A stretch of 64,000 bases of DNA from VXNE01 sp963668365 (GTDB lineage Bacteria > Pseudomonadota > Gammaproteobacteria > Pseudomonadales > Azotimanducaceae), in contig OY764266.1 in NCBI GenBank assembly GCA_963668365.1, positions 2,542,001-2,606,000 of the forward strand, in the 5' to 3' direction. A model generated the notes under the pieces. The model saw only the letters and a list, made by a program, of their open reading frames with translations. It was not told the DNA's origin and made no database searches. This document shows, piece after piece, positions 23,879 through 34,200 of this stretch (positions are counted from its first letter, which is position 1; every line of letters begins with the position of its first letter). Position numbers and translations under genes: made by a program.

Positions 23879-26431
23879 TCAGTTCGCGGGATGGTCGCCG
23901 TAGTAGAAACGCAATCGCCAGCCGGTCAGGCTGCCGGTGTCCTCGGCGGCGAGGTCCGCCACGTGCACGGTCCATTCCCCGTTGGGATTTTCGCCGTAGA
24001 ACGCGTTGCTCAGCAGATGCCAGTCGCGCATTCCTTCGAAGCCATCGAGGAGCGTGTTCAGGGGCGGATTGACCACGCTGGCCGTGCCCGCGGGCGAGTG
24101 CAGGGTGACCCCGAGGTCGAGGGCATTGGTGTGCTCGACGGCGATTTCCAGGACCACCGCTTCAATGTTCGCCGTGTCGGGCAAACCCGTGACCTCCAGC
24201 GCCGCGCTGGTGCCCGCGCCGTCGGCGTCCGGGATGGCGAGCGGCATCTCCGCGTCCGCGCCGGCATCGAACCACTCCGATTCGACAAATTCCCCGAGGT
24301 TGTCGGCGGCGTAGTCGGACGCCATCGCGACAGCGGCGTCGATGTCGACGGCGCCGAAGCCGTACCAGTTGTGGAAGTCGTATCCGGCGGCGTTGGTTTG
24401 CCAGGCATGCCGCGCGACGTATGGCGCGCCGTTGAAGGCGGCCCGAACCTCGGCGATATCCGGATCGATCATGCGCGCGGAAGCTGCCAGGATGTGCTTC
24501 ACGTCGCGCCAGGTGAGATCCGGGTTGACGCCCAGCAGAACGGCGATCGCGCCGGCGACGGCGGGCGCCGCCGAGGACGTGCCGCCGAAGGCGCTGACGT
24601 AGTCACCGTCGCGATTGAGCGGATGCTCGCTCGTCAGGCCGTACGGAACCAACTGACTGAAACCCGCAAGCGCGCCGGCCTGGTCGGTGGTGATCATCGC
24701 CGGGGACTCGGCGCCATCCTCGCCCGACGGACCCACGACCCAGAGGTTCGCGCCGGCGCTGGAATAGGAGGCCTTGATATCGTCGGCATTGAATCCGCCC
24801 ACAACAATCGGCCAGGGCAGGTTCTGGTCCGGGTCCGCGTTGCTGCCGACGCAGCCCAACTCCTGATTGAAGGGATGGACCGGGTCGCAGACATCGAAGG
24901 CGTTGCCCGCAGCCTTCACGTATAGCGCCCCGCGCCCCGAGCGAAGCTGTTCGCTGCCCATCCTGAACAGACGGACCCACTCTTCCTGGGAGTTCTCCGA
25001 TGGGGCTTCGTAGCCGAAGCTCATGTTGAAGACGTCCACGCTGGCAGAGTCCGGAAAGGCTTCGCTTGCCCCCAGGCTGAGCAGCATCGCGGTGGGCGCC
25101 GCGGCCTCCGGATCAGTTTCGGGGCCCCCGGCGGCTTCGAGCGGGTTGAACCCCACGAGCGTGACCTCCGGCGCCACGCCTCGTCCACCGTAGCCGTTGT
25201 TCGCGGCCGCCGCGGCGATGCCGGCGACGCTGGTGCCGTGATCGCCGAGCGTGCTGAAGTTGAACGGGTCGTTTGGCAATGCGCCGGGCCTGCCCGGGAA
25301 ACCAAAGTTGAACGATCCGCCCGCCGCTGTGTTGGCGGCCAGGTCCGGATGGCAGATCTCGAGCCCCGAGTCGACGATCGCCAGCTTCACGCCGGCGCCG
25401 TTCCGGCTGGCATCGATGGCCGCTGTCATGCGAAGGTCGGCGCCGGCGATGCCGCCGCGTTCCGAGAACGCGGTCTGCCCGTTGTTGCGCAGGTGCCATT
25501 GTTCGGCGAACAGCGGGTCGCCGCCTCCGGCGTCCGGCGTTCGATGCGGCGCTTCGCATGTCACCGTGACCAGGCCATCGGCATTGGTCGCGAAACCGTT
25601 CAGATACACGTTGGGGCCGAGACTCTCGGGTCCGTTTGAAGGCGCCTCTCCGACGTATGCCCGGAAGAAGTAGTTGCCGTTCGGCCCCAGTTCCGCGAGC
25701 GGTAGCTGGAATTGCCGCAGGCCGCCGAGGAACAGGTCGAACGGATCCGTGATTGGTGCGATTTCGTCGGCGCCGATCATGTGTACGTCGATGTCGAAGT
25801 CGATGTTCGTGGACCATTCCGCGACCAGTGGCACGGGCTCGGATGCATCGGGAGGAGCGAGCGCGATCACCACCAGGGTGACGGCGTCTTCGGTGACTCC
25901 GAACAGGAGCGGCAGCAGGGTGGCGGCACTTTCCGGTTCAAGGGGCGGCGCCTTGTCTACCGTCGCCGGCTCGCCGTCGATCACCGTCAGCGTGACCGAG
26001 GACGGGCTGCCCACCCGGGCGTGGCCCGTGAACGCGCCGACGGCGACTTCGATGGTCTCGTCCCCCTCCTCCTCGAAATCCCGGTATACGTCCACCTCCG
26101 CCATGGCGGCGGTGGCGTTCGGCGGTATCGCGAAGCTATCGGGACCGGTCTCGTAATCGCTGTCTCGGGAGGCGGTTCCGGCAAAGTTCAATCGCACGCC
26201 GATGGATCCCCGGGCGGGTGAATCGAGTTCGACGTTCACCCGGACCTTCGGGTTTTCGGCTTCCTCGACACTGACATCGCCGCTGACGGAAAGCGTGATC
26301 GACGCCGGCGGCGGGGGAGGCGGCGGCTCGTCGGCGCCGCCGCCGCAACCGCTCGCGCCCGGCAGGCACAGCGTTGCGGCAACTGTGATCGCGTGGCTGG
26401 CGAGGGGTGCCGGGAGCCGGAGCGCTATCAT
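23879..26431 (-). CDS. Subtilisin-family (S8) serine protease lipoprotein with Calx-beta and P domains
   Basis: 850 aa. Signal and lipobox-like ASGC (Cys29) followed by a proline run. A Calx-beta domain lies at about 44-155. The S8 domain has the full catalytic set: Asp354 (LAIVDSGLE), His398 (GDHGTSVAG), oxyanion Asn510 (VKAAGNAF) and Ser619 (FGGTSSAAPAVAG). A proprotein-convertase P domain closes the protein (from about 720, with VEHTNALDLGVTLHSPAG and GEWTVHVADLA). No inhibitory prodomain is found inside the protein; one seems to be encoded by the gene directly upstream. Probably a surface protease. Confidence 0.9.
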   Translation of the reverse strand: MIALRLPAPLASHAITVAATLCLPGASGCGGGADEPPPPPPPASITLSVSGDVSVEEAENPKVRVNVELDSPARGSIGVRLNFAGTASRDSDYETGPDSFAIPPNATAAMAEVDVYRDFEEEGDETIEVAVGAFTGHARVGSPSSVTLTVIDGEPATVDKAPPLEPESAATLLPLLFGVTEDAVTLVVIALAPPDASEPVPLVAEWSTNIDFDIDVHMIGADEIAPITDPFDLFLGGLRQFQLPLAELGPNGNYFFRAYVGEAPSNGPESLGPNVYLNGFATNADGLVTVTCEAPHRTPDAGGGDPLFAEQWHLRNNGQTAFSERGGIAGADLRMTAAIDASRNGAGVKLAIVDSGLEICHPDLAANTAAGGSFNFGFPGRPGALPNDPFNFSTLGDHGTSVAGIAAAAANNGYGGRGVAPEVTLVGFNPLEAAGGPETDPEAAAPTAMLLSLGASEAFPDSASVDVFNMSFGYEAPSENSQEEWVRLFRMGSEQLRSGRGALYVKAAGNAFDVCDPVHPFNQELGCVGSNADPDQNLPWPIVVGGFNADDIKASYSSAGANLWVVGPSGEDGAESPAMITTDQAGALAGFSQLVPYGLTSEHPLNRDGDYVSAFGGTSSAAPAVAGAIAVLLGVNPDLTWRDVKHILAASARMIDPDIAEVRAAFNGAPYVARHAWQTNAAGYDFHNWYGFGAVDIDAAVAMASDYAADNLGEFVESEWFDAGADAEMPLAIPDADGAGTSAALEVTGLPDTANIEAVVLEIAVEHTNALDLGVTLHSPAGTASVVNPPLNTLLDGFEGMRDWHLLSNAFYGENPNGEWTVHVADLAAEDTGSLTGWRLRFYYGDHPAN

Positions 26432-26476
26432 GGCTTCAAGAAGCCTCGTGGCCTGATCGATGCAAGGCGGCTGGCT

Positions 26477-27073
26477 TCATCGCCACTCGATCCGGGGACC
26501 GCGCACCCGCGCGACCGCGTCCGGCTCGCCCGCGAGCCCCCGGACGCGTGCGACGGCGTCGGCCGGGTGGAGATCCCGGGGCAAATCGACAATGGCGAAG
26601 CCGAGCGACTCGAAGACGGTCACGCCCGTCGCGCCGATTGCCGACGCGATGGCGTCGACCTGGATATCCGGTTCGAGTTCGATGCGGATGCTCGGCAACA
26701 GCGACGCGAACGCGCGCCGTTCGGGATCGAACGCGATCCATGAGCGGGGACCGTCGAGGGGGGTCGCAGCCTTGAACGTGTCGCCCTCGAAGGTGACGAG
26801 ATGAATCCGCCGCGAGCCGGCCTCGAACGACTGCGCAGCAAAGCCGCGGGACACCGTCTCCAGCGTGTCTGCGGGACCGCCGCGCGCGGGTAGCACCACC
26901 AGGTCACGTCCTTCCGCTTCCACCATGGGCGGGGCATCCGCCGGGAATGACCGATCCGCGGGATCTTGTGCCTGTGCTGGCAGCACCGCTGCGAGCGCCA
27001 TGAACACCGCGATTCGGAAGGCATGGCGCGCGGTCGATTCAGGGAGTGCCGCGGGAAACTTCATGTCAGGCAC
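26477..27073 (-). CDS. Secreted protein resembling a separate subtilase prodomain
   Basis: 198 aa with a signal peptide ending near LPAQAQ. The C-terminal half (IRIELEPDIQVDAIASAIG, then VTVFESLGFAIVDLPRDL and DAVARVRGLAGEPDAVARVR) has the shape of an S8 inhibitor/prodomain: a ferredoxin-like fold in which a hydrophobic strand is followed by a helix and an evaluation of positions along the chain. It ends 45 bases before the protease start, same strand. The protease next door has no internal prodomain, which supports a trans-acting chaperone or inhibitor. This is inference from pattern and position. The start could also be ATG 27064. Confidence 0.6.
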   Translation of the reverse strand: MPDMKFPAALPESTARHAFRIAVFMALAAVLPAQAQDPADRSFPADAPPMVEAEGRDLVVLPARGGPADTLETVSRGFAAQSFEAGSRRIHLVTFEGDTFKAATPLDGPRSWIAFDPERRAFASLLPSIRIELEPDIQVDAIASAIGATGVTVFESLGFAIVDLPRDLHPADAVARVRGLAGEPDAVARVRGPRIEWR

Positions 27074-27118
27074 TATAGCTGATCGCCGAGGCTGAGAAGC
27101 GCAACGTCTCGGGTCGTT

Positions 27119-27220
27119 TCAGTTTAGGCTCCGCTCGCGCTCGACCTCTTCCAAGCGTTCCCTTTCGGCGTCGTAGTCAAAGGTACCCCCGTAACGCATC
27201 CGCCCGGGTCCCCGGACGGC
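27119..27220 (-). pseudogene. prfB-like N-terminal fragment
   Basis: The minus strand reads RYGGTFDYDAERERLEEVER then ERSLN and stop. This resembles the N-terminal helical region of peptide chain release factor 2, where the family typically has an LDYDAKxERLEEV stretch. The similarity ends at the stop. The next part of the same gene (from KLWDEPEHE on) is found at 38.55-38.79 kb. Fragment is too short for function. Confidence 0.5.
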
Positions 27221-27247
27221 TGGTTTCAACGAAGAGGAGCATGCTCT

Positions 27248-27499
27248 ATGCCCGAGCGCCACGATGCCGTGGTCATCGCGGAAAGCGAAACGCTGACCAA
27301 CGACGACGGCACGCCGCGCAAGTTCTTCACGAACGTCGGCGCTGCATTCCCCCACTAAGAATGGCGGCGGTATCACCGTCCTCATTCGCCAGGGGCAGCG
27401 TCCACGGCGAACTGGTGCTGTTTCCCCGCGGGAACGCAACACCCAGTCCGCAGCGAAGAGCGCCACGCGTCGCCGCACGAGCAAGACCAAGTCGTAAGA
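27248..27499 (+). pseudogene. Frameshifted small gene
   Basis: Starting at ATG 27248 the reading frame gives PERHDAVVIAESE, then RKFFTNVGAAFPH and a stop. In the next frame it continues as KNGGGITVLIRQG, and in a third as SVHGELVLFPR. Joined, these make one small protein of a type often seen near mobile DNA (pattern FFTxVGAAFPHKxGxG, ending in GELVLFP). Two frameshifts in under 100 bases show decay. Function of the family is not known to me. Confidence 0.5.
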
Positions 27500-28240
27500 C
27501 CGGGTCCCTCGCACGCGCCACCGGCCAAGCCCCGTCCGCGAGGACCGGGCGGGCCGAGTCGGACATCGAAGCTCAAGCGCGACCGCCGGGTTCGCCGCCG
27601 ACTGCCGCCGAAGAGCGGCGCAAACAGGCGGCGTCCCCCTCCCGGGACCCGGCGGGCCGCGTCTCTCCCGCCTCTCCGTTGCGGCCGGGCGCCCCGGCCG
27701 GCAAACACCTGGCCCGTCCCCTTGGACCCCTCGCCCGCTCGGCAAAGGGGGACGTTTCCGAATTGGAGAAAACGGGCCATCTCCGAATTGCCTTGACGCC
27801 GCTGCGATCGACCGCCATCAGACCGCCATCAAAGACCGCCATCAAAGAGTTGCGATCCGGCGGACGATGTGGTAACGAAGAACGTCTACATGGCTGACGC
27901 GCGAGCGGCGGTCGACGAGCCAACGCCCGCTGGCCGCAGTCGCTTCCGACCGGGAGAGGGGATGTGCATTCAGATTCCGATGCGTCACTTTTTCCGCTTC
28001 TTCCTGCGGCAGACTCGCTTTGCCCAGTCTCTCCCGCTCCGGCCATCAAACCGGGGCTTCCTTGTAAACCGGACACTTCTCCTGTTCCAGAAGCGGACAC
28101 TTTGGTTGTTCTCAACATTGGTGTCACTTCCCCAATCCACGGGCGGACTCCGCTCACGTCGATTCTTGTCCTTTTCGAGAGACCTGCGCTGTGGGGTTGC
28201 TCCGGCGAGCGCCGCGTCCAGGCGAACGCGTGCGACGACG
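27500..28240. other. Gene-poor stretch with short repeats and an IS-like end
   Basis: I see no gene here that I can support. It holds three tandem copies of GACCGCCATCA (27810-27846) and, at 28064-28108, two GGACACTT motifs in an arrangement like an IS21-family end. It separates the frameshifted gene from the start of the giant secreted protein. Confidence 0.5.
28064..28108. repeat. IS21-like terminal repeat remnant
   Basis: GTAAACCGGACACTTCTCCT (from 28064) is followed after a few bases by AAGCGGACACTTTGGTTG (28091-28108). Repeated (A)CCGGACACTT units of this kind are seen at ends of IS21-type elements in my memory. No istA/istB genes are nearby, so it would be an orphan end. Confidence 0.3.
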
Positions 28241-31200
28241 ATGCGGCGGTCTCCGGACGCCGGGTCTAGGCAGCTCTCAGAACCGCGCAAGTCCCTTTTT
28301 TCGCTGCTGCTCCTGCTGGCAGGAGTCCTGGCGTTCCCCGCCGAGGCCCAAACGCCCGGGCTGGTGGTGCCGCCGTCTCAGGTGCAGGTGGACGAGGGCG
28401 GCAGCGCAAGCTACACGGTGGCGCTGGCGACGCAGCCGACGGACACGGTGACAGTGAGCATCATAGGGCAGGCGACCGGTTCGGGCAGAGTCGGGGTGAC
28501 CTGGAACCCGGCCTCGTTGAGGTTCACGACGTCGGACTGGAACACGGCCCAGCGCGTGACGGTGACGGCCGCAGAGGACGACCATTTGGACACGAACTGG
28601 GAACATTACCTGACACACACCGCATCGGGTGGCGACTACAGCGGGGTGGCGCTGACGCGAACACAATGGATCATTGACAACGACGCTCCCAACCAAGGGA
28701 CAGTCACCCTGACTCCGGTGGCCCAAGAAGTGACCGAGGGCGAGCCGCTACAATTCTTTGCGCACCTGGATCCGCCGACAGTTGCGGAGTGGAACCATCC
28801 CGGTGCTCCGAGCATCAAGTTTACGAGTCGGGTTGGCGACTTCGTCCGCACCACACTCCCCGGCGCGTCGCGCACCCCTAACCCGGGTATCTCGCCTGTG
28901 ATGTTGTGGGCCCCCACCATCGACGACGGCGTTCAAGAGCCGGACGGTTCGATCACGGCATCGATTATCGGTTTTGAATGGCATGGCTACCGGGCCGGTA
29001 CCCCCAGTTCGGCCACGATTGCGATCAGGGACGACGACGATGGAGTCGTCGAAACGCGCCCGACGGTTTCGCTCACGCGTGACCCGGACGTGACCGAGGG
29101 GCAGAGCGCGACGTTCACGGTTACGGTGACGCCGCCGCCGACCACAGCGCTGGCGGTACAACTGTATGTCCACCGCCACCTCGATTACGTCGCGGCTGGC
29201 GACCTAGGCGTGCAGAGTGTGACGGTGGGAACCAGCGGCAGCGCGAGCTATTCGGTGGCTACGGTGAACGACGAAGTCCAGGCGCCGATTTGGGGACGCG
29301 TATATGTCAGCGTGTTGGTAGGCCAAGGCTACAGAGTGGTGGCCCCATACCGTCAGACCGTGCTCGTGTACGACGATGACGGGCCGGAACCGAAGGTCTC
29401 GATCGGCGGGGTGCCGGCGAAGATCAACTCGACGACGGCTTTCACGGCGACGTTCGCGTTCTCGGAGGACGTGACGGGGTTCGCGACCGGAGACGTGACG
29501 GTGACCGGCGGGACGAAGGGCGCGTTCACGGCGGTGGACGGGTCCTCCTACACGCTGGCGGTGACGCCGACGGGCTCGGCGGACGTGGTGGTCACCGTGG
29601 CGGCCAACTCGGCGACCGTCGGTACCCACAGGGGTCCGCCGACGCCGGTCTCGGCGACGGCGACGTGGGACGCGGCGGCGCCGACTGTCGCGATCGGCGG
29701 GGTGCCGGCGAAGATCAACTCGACGACGGCTTTCACGGCGACGTTCGCGTTCTCGGAGGACGTCACCGGGTTCGCCACGAGCGACGTGACTGTGACCGGC
29801 GGGACGAAGGGCGCGTTCGCGGCCGTGAACGGCTCCTCCTACACGCTGGCGGTGACGCCGACGGGCTCGGCGGACGTGGTGGTCACCGTAGCGGCCAACT
29901 CGGCGACCGACGGCCTCAACGCCGGCCCGGCGTCGGCGGCCTCGGCCACGGCGACGTGGGACACGGCGGCGCCGACTGTCGGGATCGGCGGGGTGCCCGC
30001 CAAGATCAACTCGAGGGCGGCGCTCAGCGTGGAGTTCACGTTCTCGGAGGACGTGACCGGGTTCGCGACCGGGGACGTGACGGTGACCGGCGGGACGAAG
30101 GGGACGTTCTCTGGCAGCGGGAGGTCGTACACCCTGGCGGTGACGCCGGCCGGCGGCTCGAACGTGGTGGTCACGGTGGCGGCAAACTCGGCGACCGACG
30201 GCGTCAACACGGGCCCGGCGTCGGCGGTCTCGGCCACGGCCACTTGGGACGCGACGGTGCCGACTCTCGGGATCACCGGCGTGCCGCCGAAGATCAACTC
30301 CACGGCCGCGCTCACGGCGACGTTCGCGTTCTCGGAGGACGTGACGGGGTTCGGGACCGGGGACGTGACCGTGACCGGCGGCACCAAGGGCGCGTTCGCG
30401 GCGGTGGACGGCTCCTCCTACACGCTGGCGGTGACGCCGGCCGGCTCCGCGGACGTGGTCGTGACGGTGGCGGCGGACGCGGCGACCGACGGCCTCAACG
30501 CCGGCCCGGCGTCGGCCGTGTCGGCCACGGCGACATGGGACGCAACGGCCCCGACGGTGACGATCTCGGGCGTGCCGCCGAAGATCAACTCGAGGACCGT
30601 TTTCACGGCGACGTTCGCGTTCTCGGAGGACGTGACCGAATTCGTCGCCGCCGACGTGACGGTCACCGGCGGCGCCAAGGGCGCGTTCTCCGGGAACGGC
30701 AGGAGCTACACCCTGGCGGTGACGCCGGCCGGCTCCGCGGACGCGGTGGTGACGGTGGCGGCGGACGCCGCGACCGACGGCATCAACACGGGCCCGGCGT
30801 CGGCGGTGTCGGCGACGGCCGTCTGGGACGCGGCGGCGCCGACCGTCGGGATCACCGGCGTGCCGCCGAAGATCAACTCGAGGACCGTTTTCACGGCGAC
30901 GTTCGCGTTCTCGGAGGACGTGACCGAATTCGTCGCCGCCGACGTGACGGTCACCGGCGGCGCCAAGGGCGCGTTCTCCGGGAACGGCAGGAGCTACACC
31001 CTGGCGGTGACGCCGGCCGGCTCCGCGGACGCGGTGGTGACGGTGGCGGCGGACGCCGCGACCGACGGCATCAACACGGGCCCGGCGTCGGCAGTGTCGG
31101 CGACGGCCGTCTGGGACGCGGCGGCGCCGACTCTCGGGATCACCGGCGTGCCGCCGAAGATCAACTCGAGGACCGTTTTCACGGCGACGTTCGCGTTCTC

Positions 31201-34200
31201 GGAGGACGTGACGGGGTTCGTCGCCGCCGACGTGACGGTCACCGGCGGCGCCAAGGGCGCGTTCTCCGGGAACGGCAGGAGCTACACCCTGGCGGTGACG
31301 CCGGCCGGCTCGGCGGACGCGGTGGTGACGGTGGCGGCGGACGCCGCGACCGACGGCGTCAACACCGGCCCGGCGTCGGCGGTCTCGGCCACGGCCACCT
31401 GGGACGCGGCGGCGCCGACCGTCGGGATCACCGGCGTGCCGCCGAAGATCAACTCGAGGACCGCGCTCACGGCGACGTTCGCGTTCTCGGAGGACGTGAC
31501 GGGGTTCGCCACCGGGGACATCACGGTGACGGGCGGCGCGAAGGGAACGTTCACGGCCGTGAACGGCTCCTCCTACACGCTGGCCGTGACGCCGACCGGC
31601 GGAGCGGACGTGGCCGTCACCGTGGCGGCGGACGCCGCGACCGACGGCATCAACGCGGGTCCGGCGTCGGCGGTCTCGGCGACGGCCGTCTGGGACGCGT
31701 CGGTCCCGGCCGTCGGGATCACCGGCGTGCCGCCGAAGATCAACTCGAGGACCGTTTTCACGGCGACGTTCACGTTCTCGGAGGACGTGACCGAATTCGT
31801 CGCCGCCGACGTGACGGTCACCGGCGGCGCCAAGGGCGCGTTCTCCGGGAACGGCAGGAGCTACACCCTGGCGGTGACGCCGGCCGGCTCCGCGGACGCG
31901 GTGGTGACGGTGGCGGCGGACGCCGCGACCGACGGCCTGAACACGGGTCCGGCGTCGGCGGTCTCGGCCACGGCCACCTGGGACGCGGCGGCGCCGACCG
32001 TCGGGATCACCGGCGTGCCGCCGAAGATCAACTCGAGGACCGCGCTCACGGCGACGTTCGCGTTCTCGGAGGACGTGACGGGGTTCGCCACCGGGGACAT
32101 CACGGTGACGGGCGGCGCGAAGGGAACGTTCACGGCCGTGAACGGCTCCTCCTACACGCTGGCCGTGACGCCGACCGGCGGAGCGGACGTGGCCGTCACC
32201 GTGGCGGCGGACGCCGCGACCGACGGCATCAACGCGGGTCCGGCGTCGGCGGTCTCGGCGACGGCCGTCTGGGACGCGTCGGTCCCGGCCGTCGGGATCA
32301 CCGGCGTGCCGCCGAAGATCAACTCGAGGACCGTTTTCACGGCGACGTTCACGTTCTCGGAGGACGTGACCGAATTCGTCGCCGCCGACGTGACGGTCAC
32401 CGGCGGCGCCAAGGGCGCGTTCTCCGGGAACGGCAGGAGCTACACCCTGGCGGTGACGCCGGCCGGCTCCGCGGACGCGGTGGTGACGGTGGCGGCGGAC
32501 GCCGCGACCGACGGCCTGAACACGGGTCCGGCGTCGGCGGTCTCGGCCACGGCCACCTGGGACGCGGCGGCGCCGACCGTCGGGATCACCGGCGTGCCGC
32601 CGAAGATCAACTCGAGGACCGCGCTCACGGCGACGTTCGCGTTCTCGGAGGACGTGACGGGGTTCGCCACCGGGGACATCACGGTGACGGGCGGCGCGAA
32701 GGGAACGTTCACGGCCGTGAACGGCTCCTCCTACACGCTGGCCGTGACGCCGACCGGCGGAGCGGACGTGGCCGTCACCGTGGCGGCGGACGCCGCGACC
32801 GACGGCATCAACGCGGGTCCGGCGTCGGCGGTCTCGGCGACGGCCGTCTGGGACGCGTCGGTCCCGGCCGTCGGGATCACCGGCGTGCCGCCGAAGATCA
32901 ACTCGAGGACCGTTTTCACGGCGACGTTCACGTTCTCGGAGGACGTGACCGAATTCGTCGCCGCCGACGTGACGGTCACCGGCGGCGCCAAGGGCGCGTT
33001 CTCCGGGAACGGCAGGAGCTACACCCTGGCGGTGACGCCGGCCGGCTCCGCGGACGCGGTGGTGACGGTGGCGGCGGACGCCGCGACCGACGGCCTGAAC
33101 ACGGGTCCGGCGTCGGCGGTCTCGGCCACCTGGGACGCGGCGGCGCCGACCGTCGGGATCACCGGCGTGCCGCCGAAGATCAACTCGAGGACCGCGCTCA
33201 CGGCGACGTTCGCGTTCTCGGAGGACGTGACGGGGTTCGCAACGGGCGACGTGACGGTCACCGGCGGCGCAAAGGGCGCGTTCACGGCGGCGACGGCCTC
33301 TTCGTACACGCTGGCCGTGACACCGGCCGGCGCGGCGGACGTGGTGGTGACCGTGGCGGCGGACGCGGCGACGGACGGCGGCAACACCGGTCCGGCGGCG
33401 GCGGTCTCGGCGACGGCGACGTGGGACGCGACCGCCCCGACGGTCTCGATCACCGGCGTGCCGCCGAAGATCAACTCGAGGACCGTTTTCACGGCGACGT
33501 TCGCGTTCTCGGAGGACGTGACCGAATTCGTCGCCGCCGACGTGACGGTCACCGGCGGCGCCAAGGGCGCGTTCTCCGGGAACGGCAGGAGCTACACCCT
33601 GGCGGTGACGCCGGCCGGCTCCGCGGACGCGGTGGTGACGGTGGCGGCGGACGCCGCGACCGACGGCCTGAACACGGGTCCGGCGTCGGCGGTCTCGGCC
33701 ACGGCCACCTGGGACGCGGCGGTGCCGACCGTCGGGATCACCGGCGTGCCGCCGAAGATCAACTCGAGGACCGCGCTCACGGCGACGTTCGCGTTCTCGG
33801 AGGACGTGACGGGGTTCGCCACCGGGGACATCACGGTGACGGGCGGCGCGAAGGGAACGTTCACGGCCGTGAACGGCTCCTCCTACACGCTGGCCGTGAC
33901 GCCGACCGGCGGAGCGGACGTGGCCGTCACCGTGGCGGCGGACGCCGCGACCGACGGCATCAACGCGGGTCCGGCGTCGGCGGTCTCGGCCACGGCCACC
34001 TGGGACGCGGCGGCGCCGACCGTCGGGATCACCGGCGTGCCGCCGAAGATCAACTCGAGGACCGCGCTCACGGCGACGTTCGCGTTCTCGGAGGACGTGA
34101 CGGGGTTCGCCACCGGGGACATCACGGTGACGGGCGGCGCGAAGGGAACGTTCACGGCCGTGAACGGCTCCTCCTACACGCTGGCCGTGACGCCGACCGG

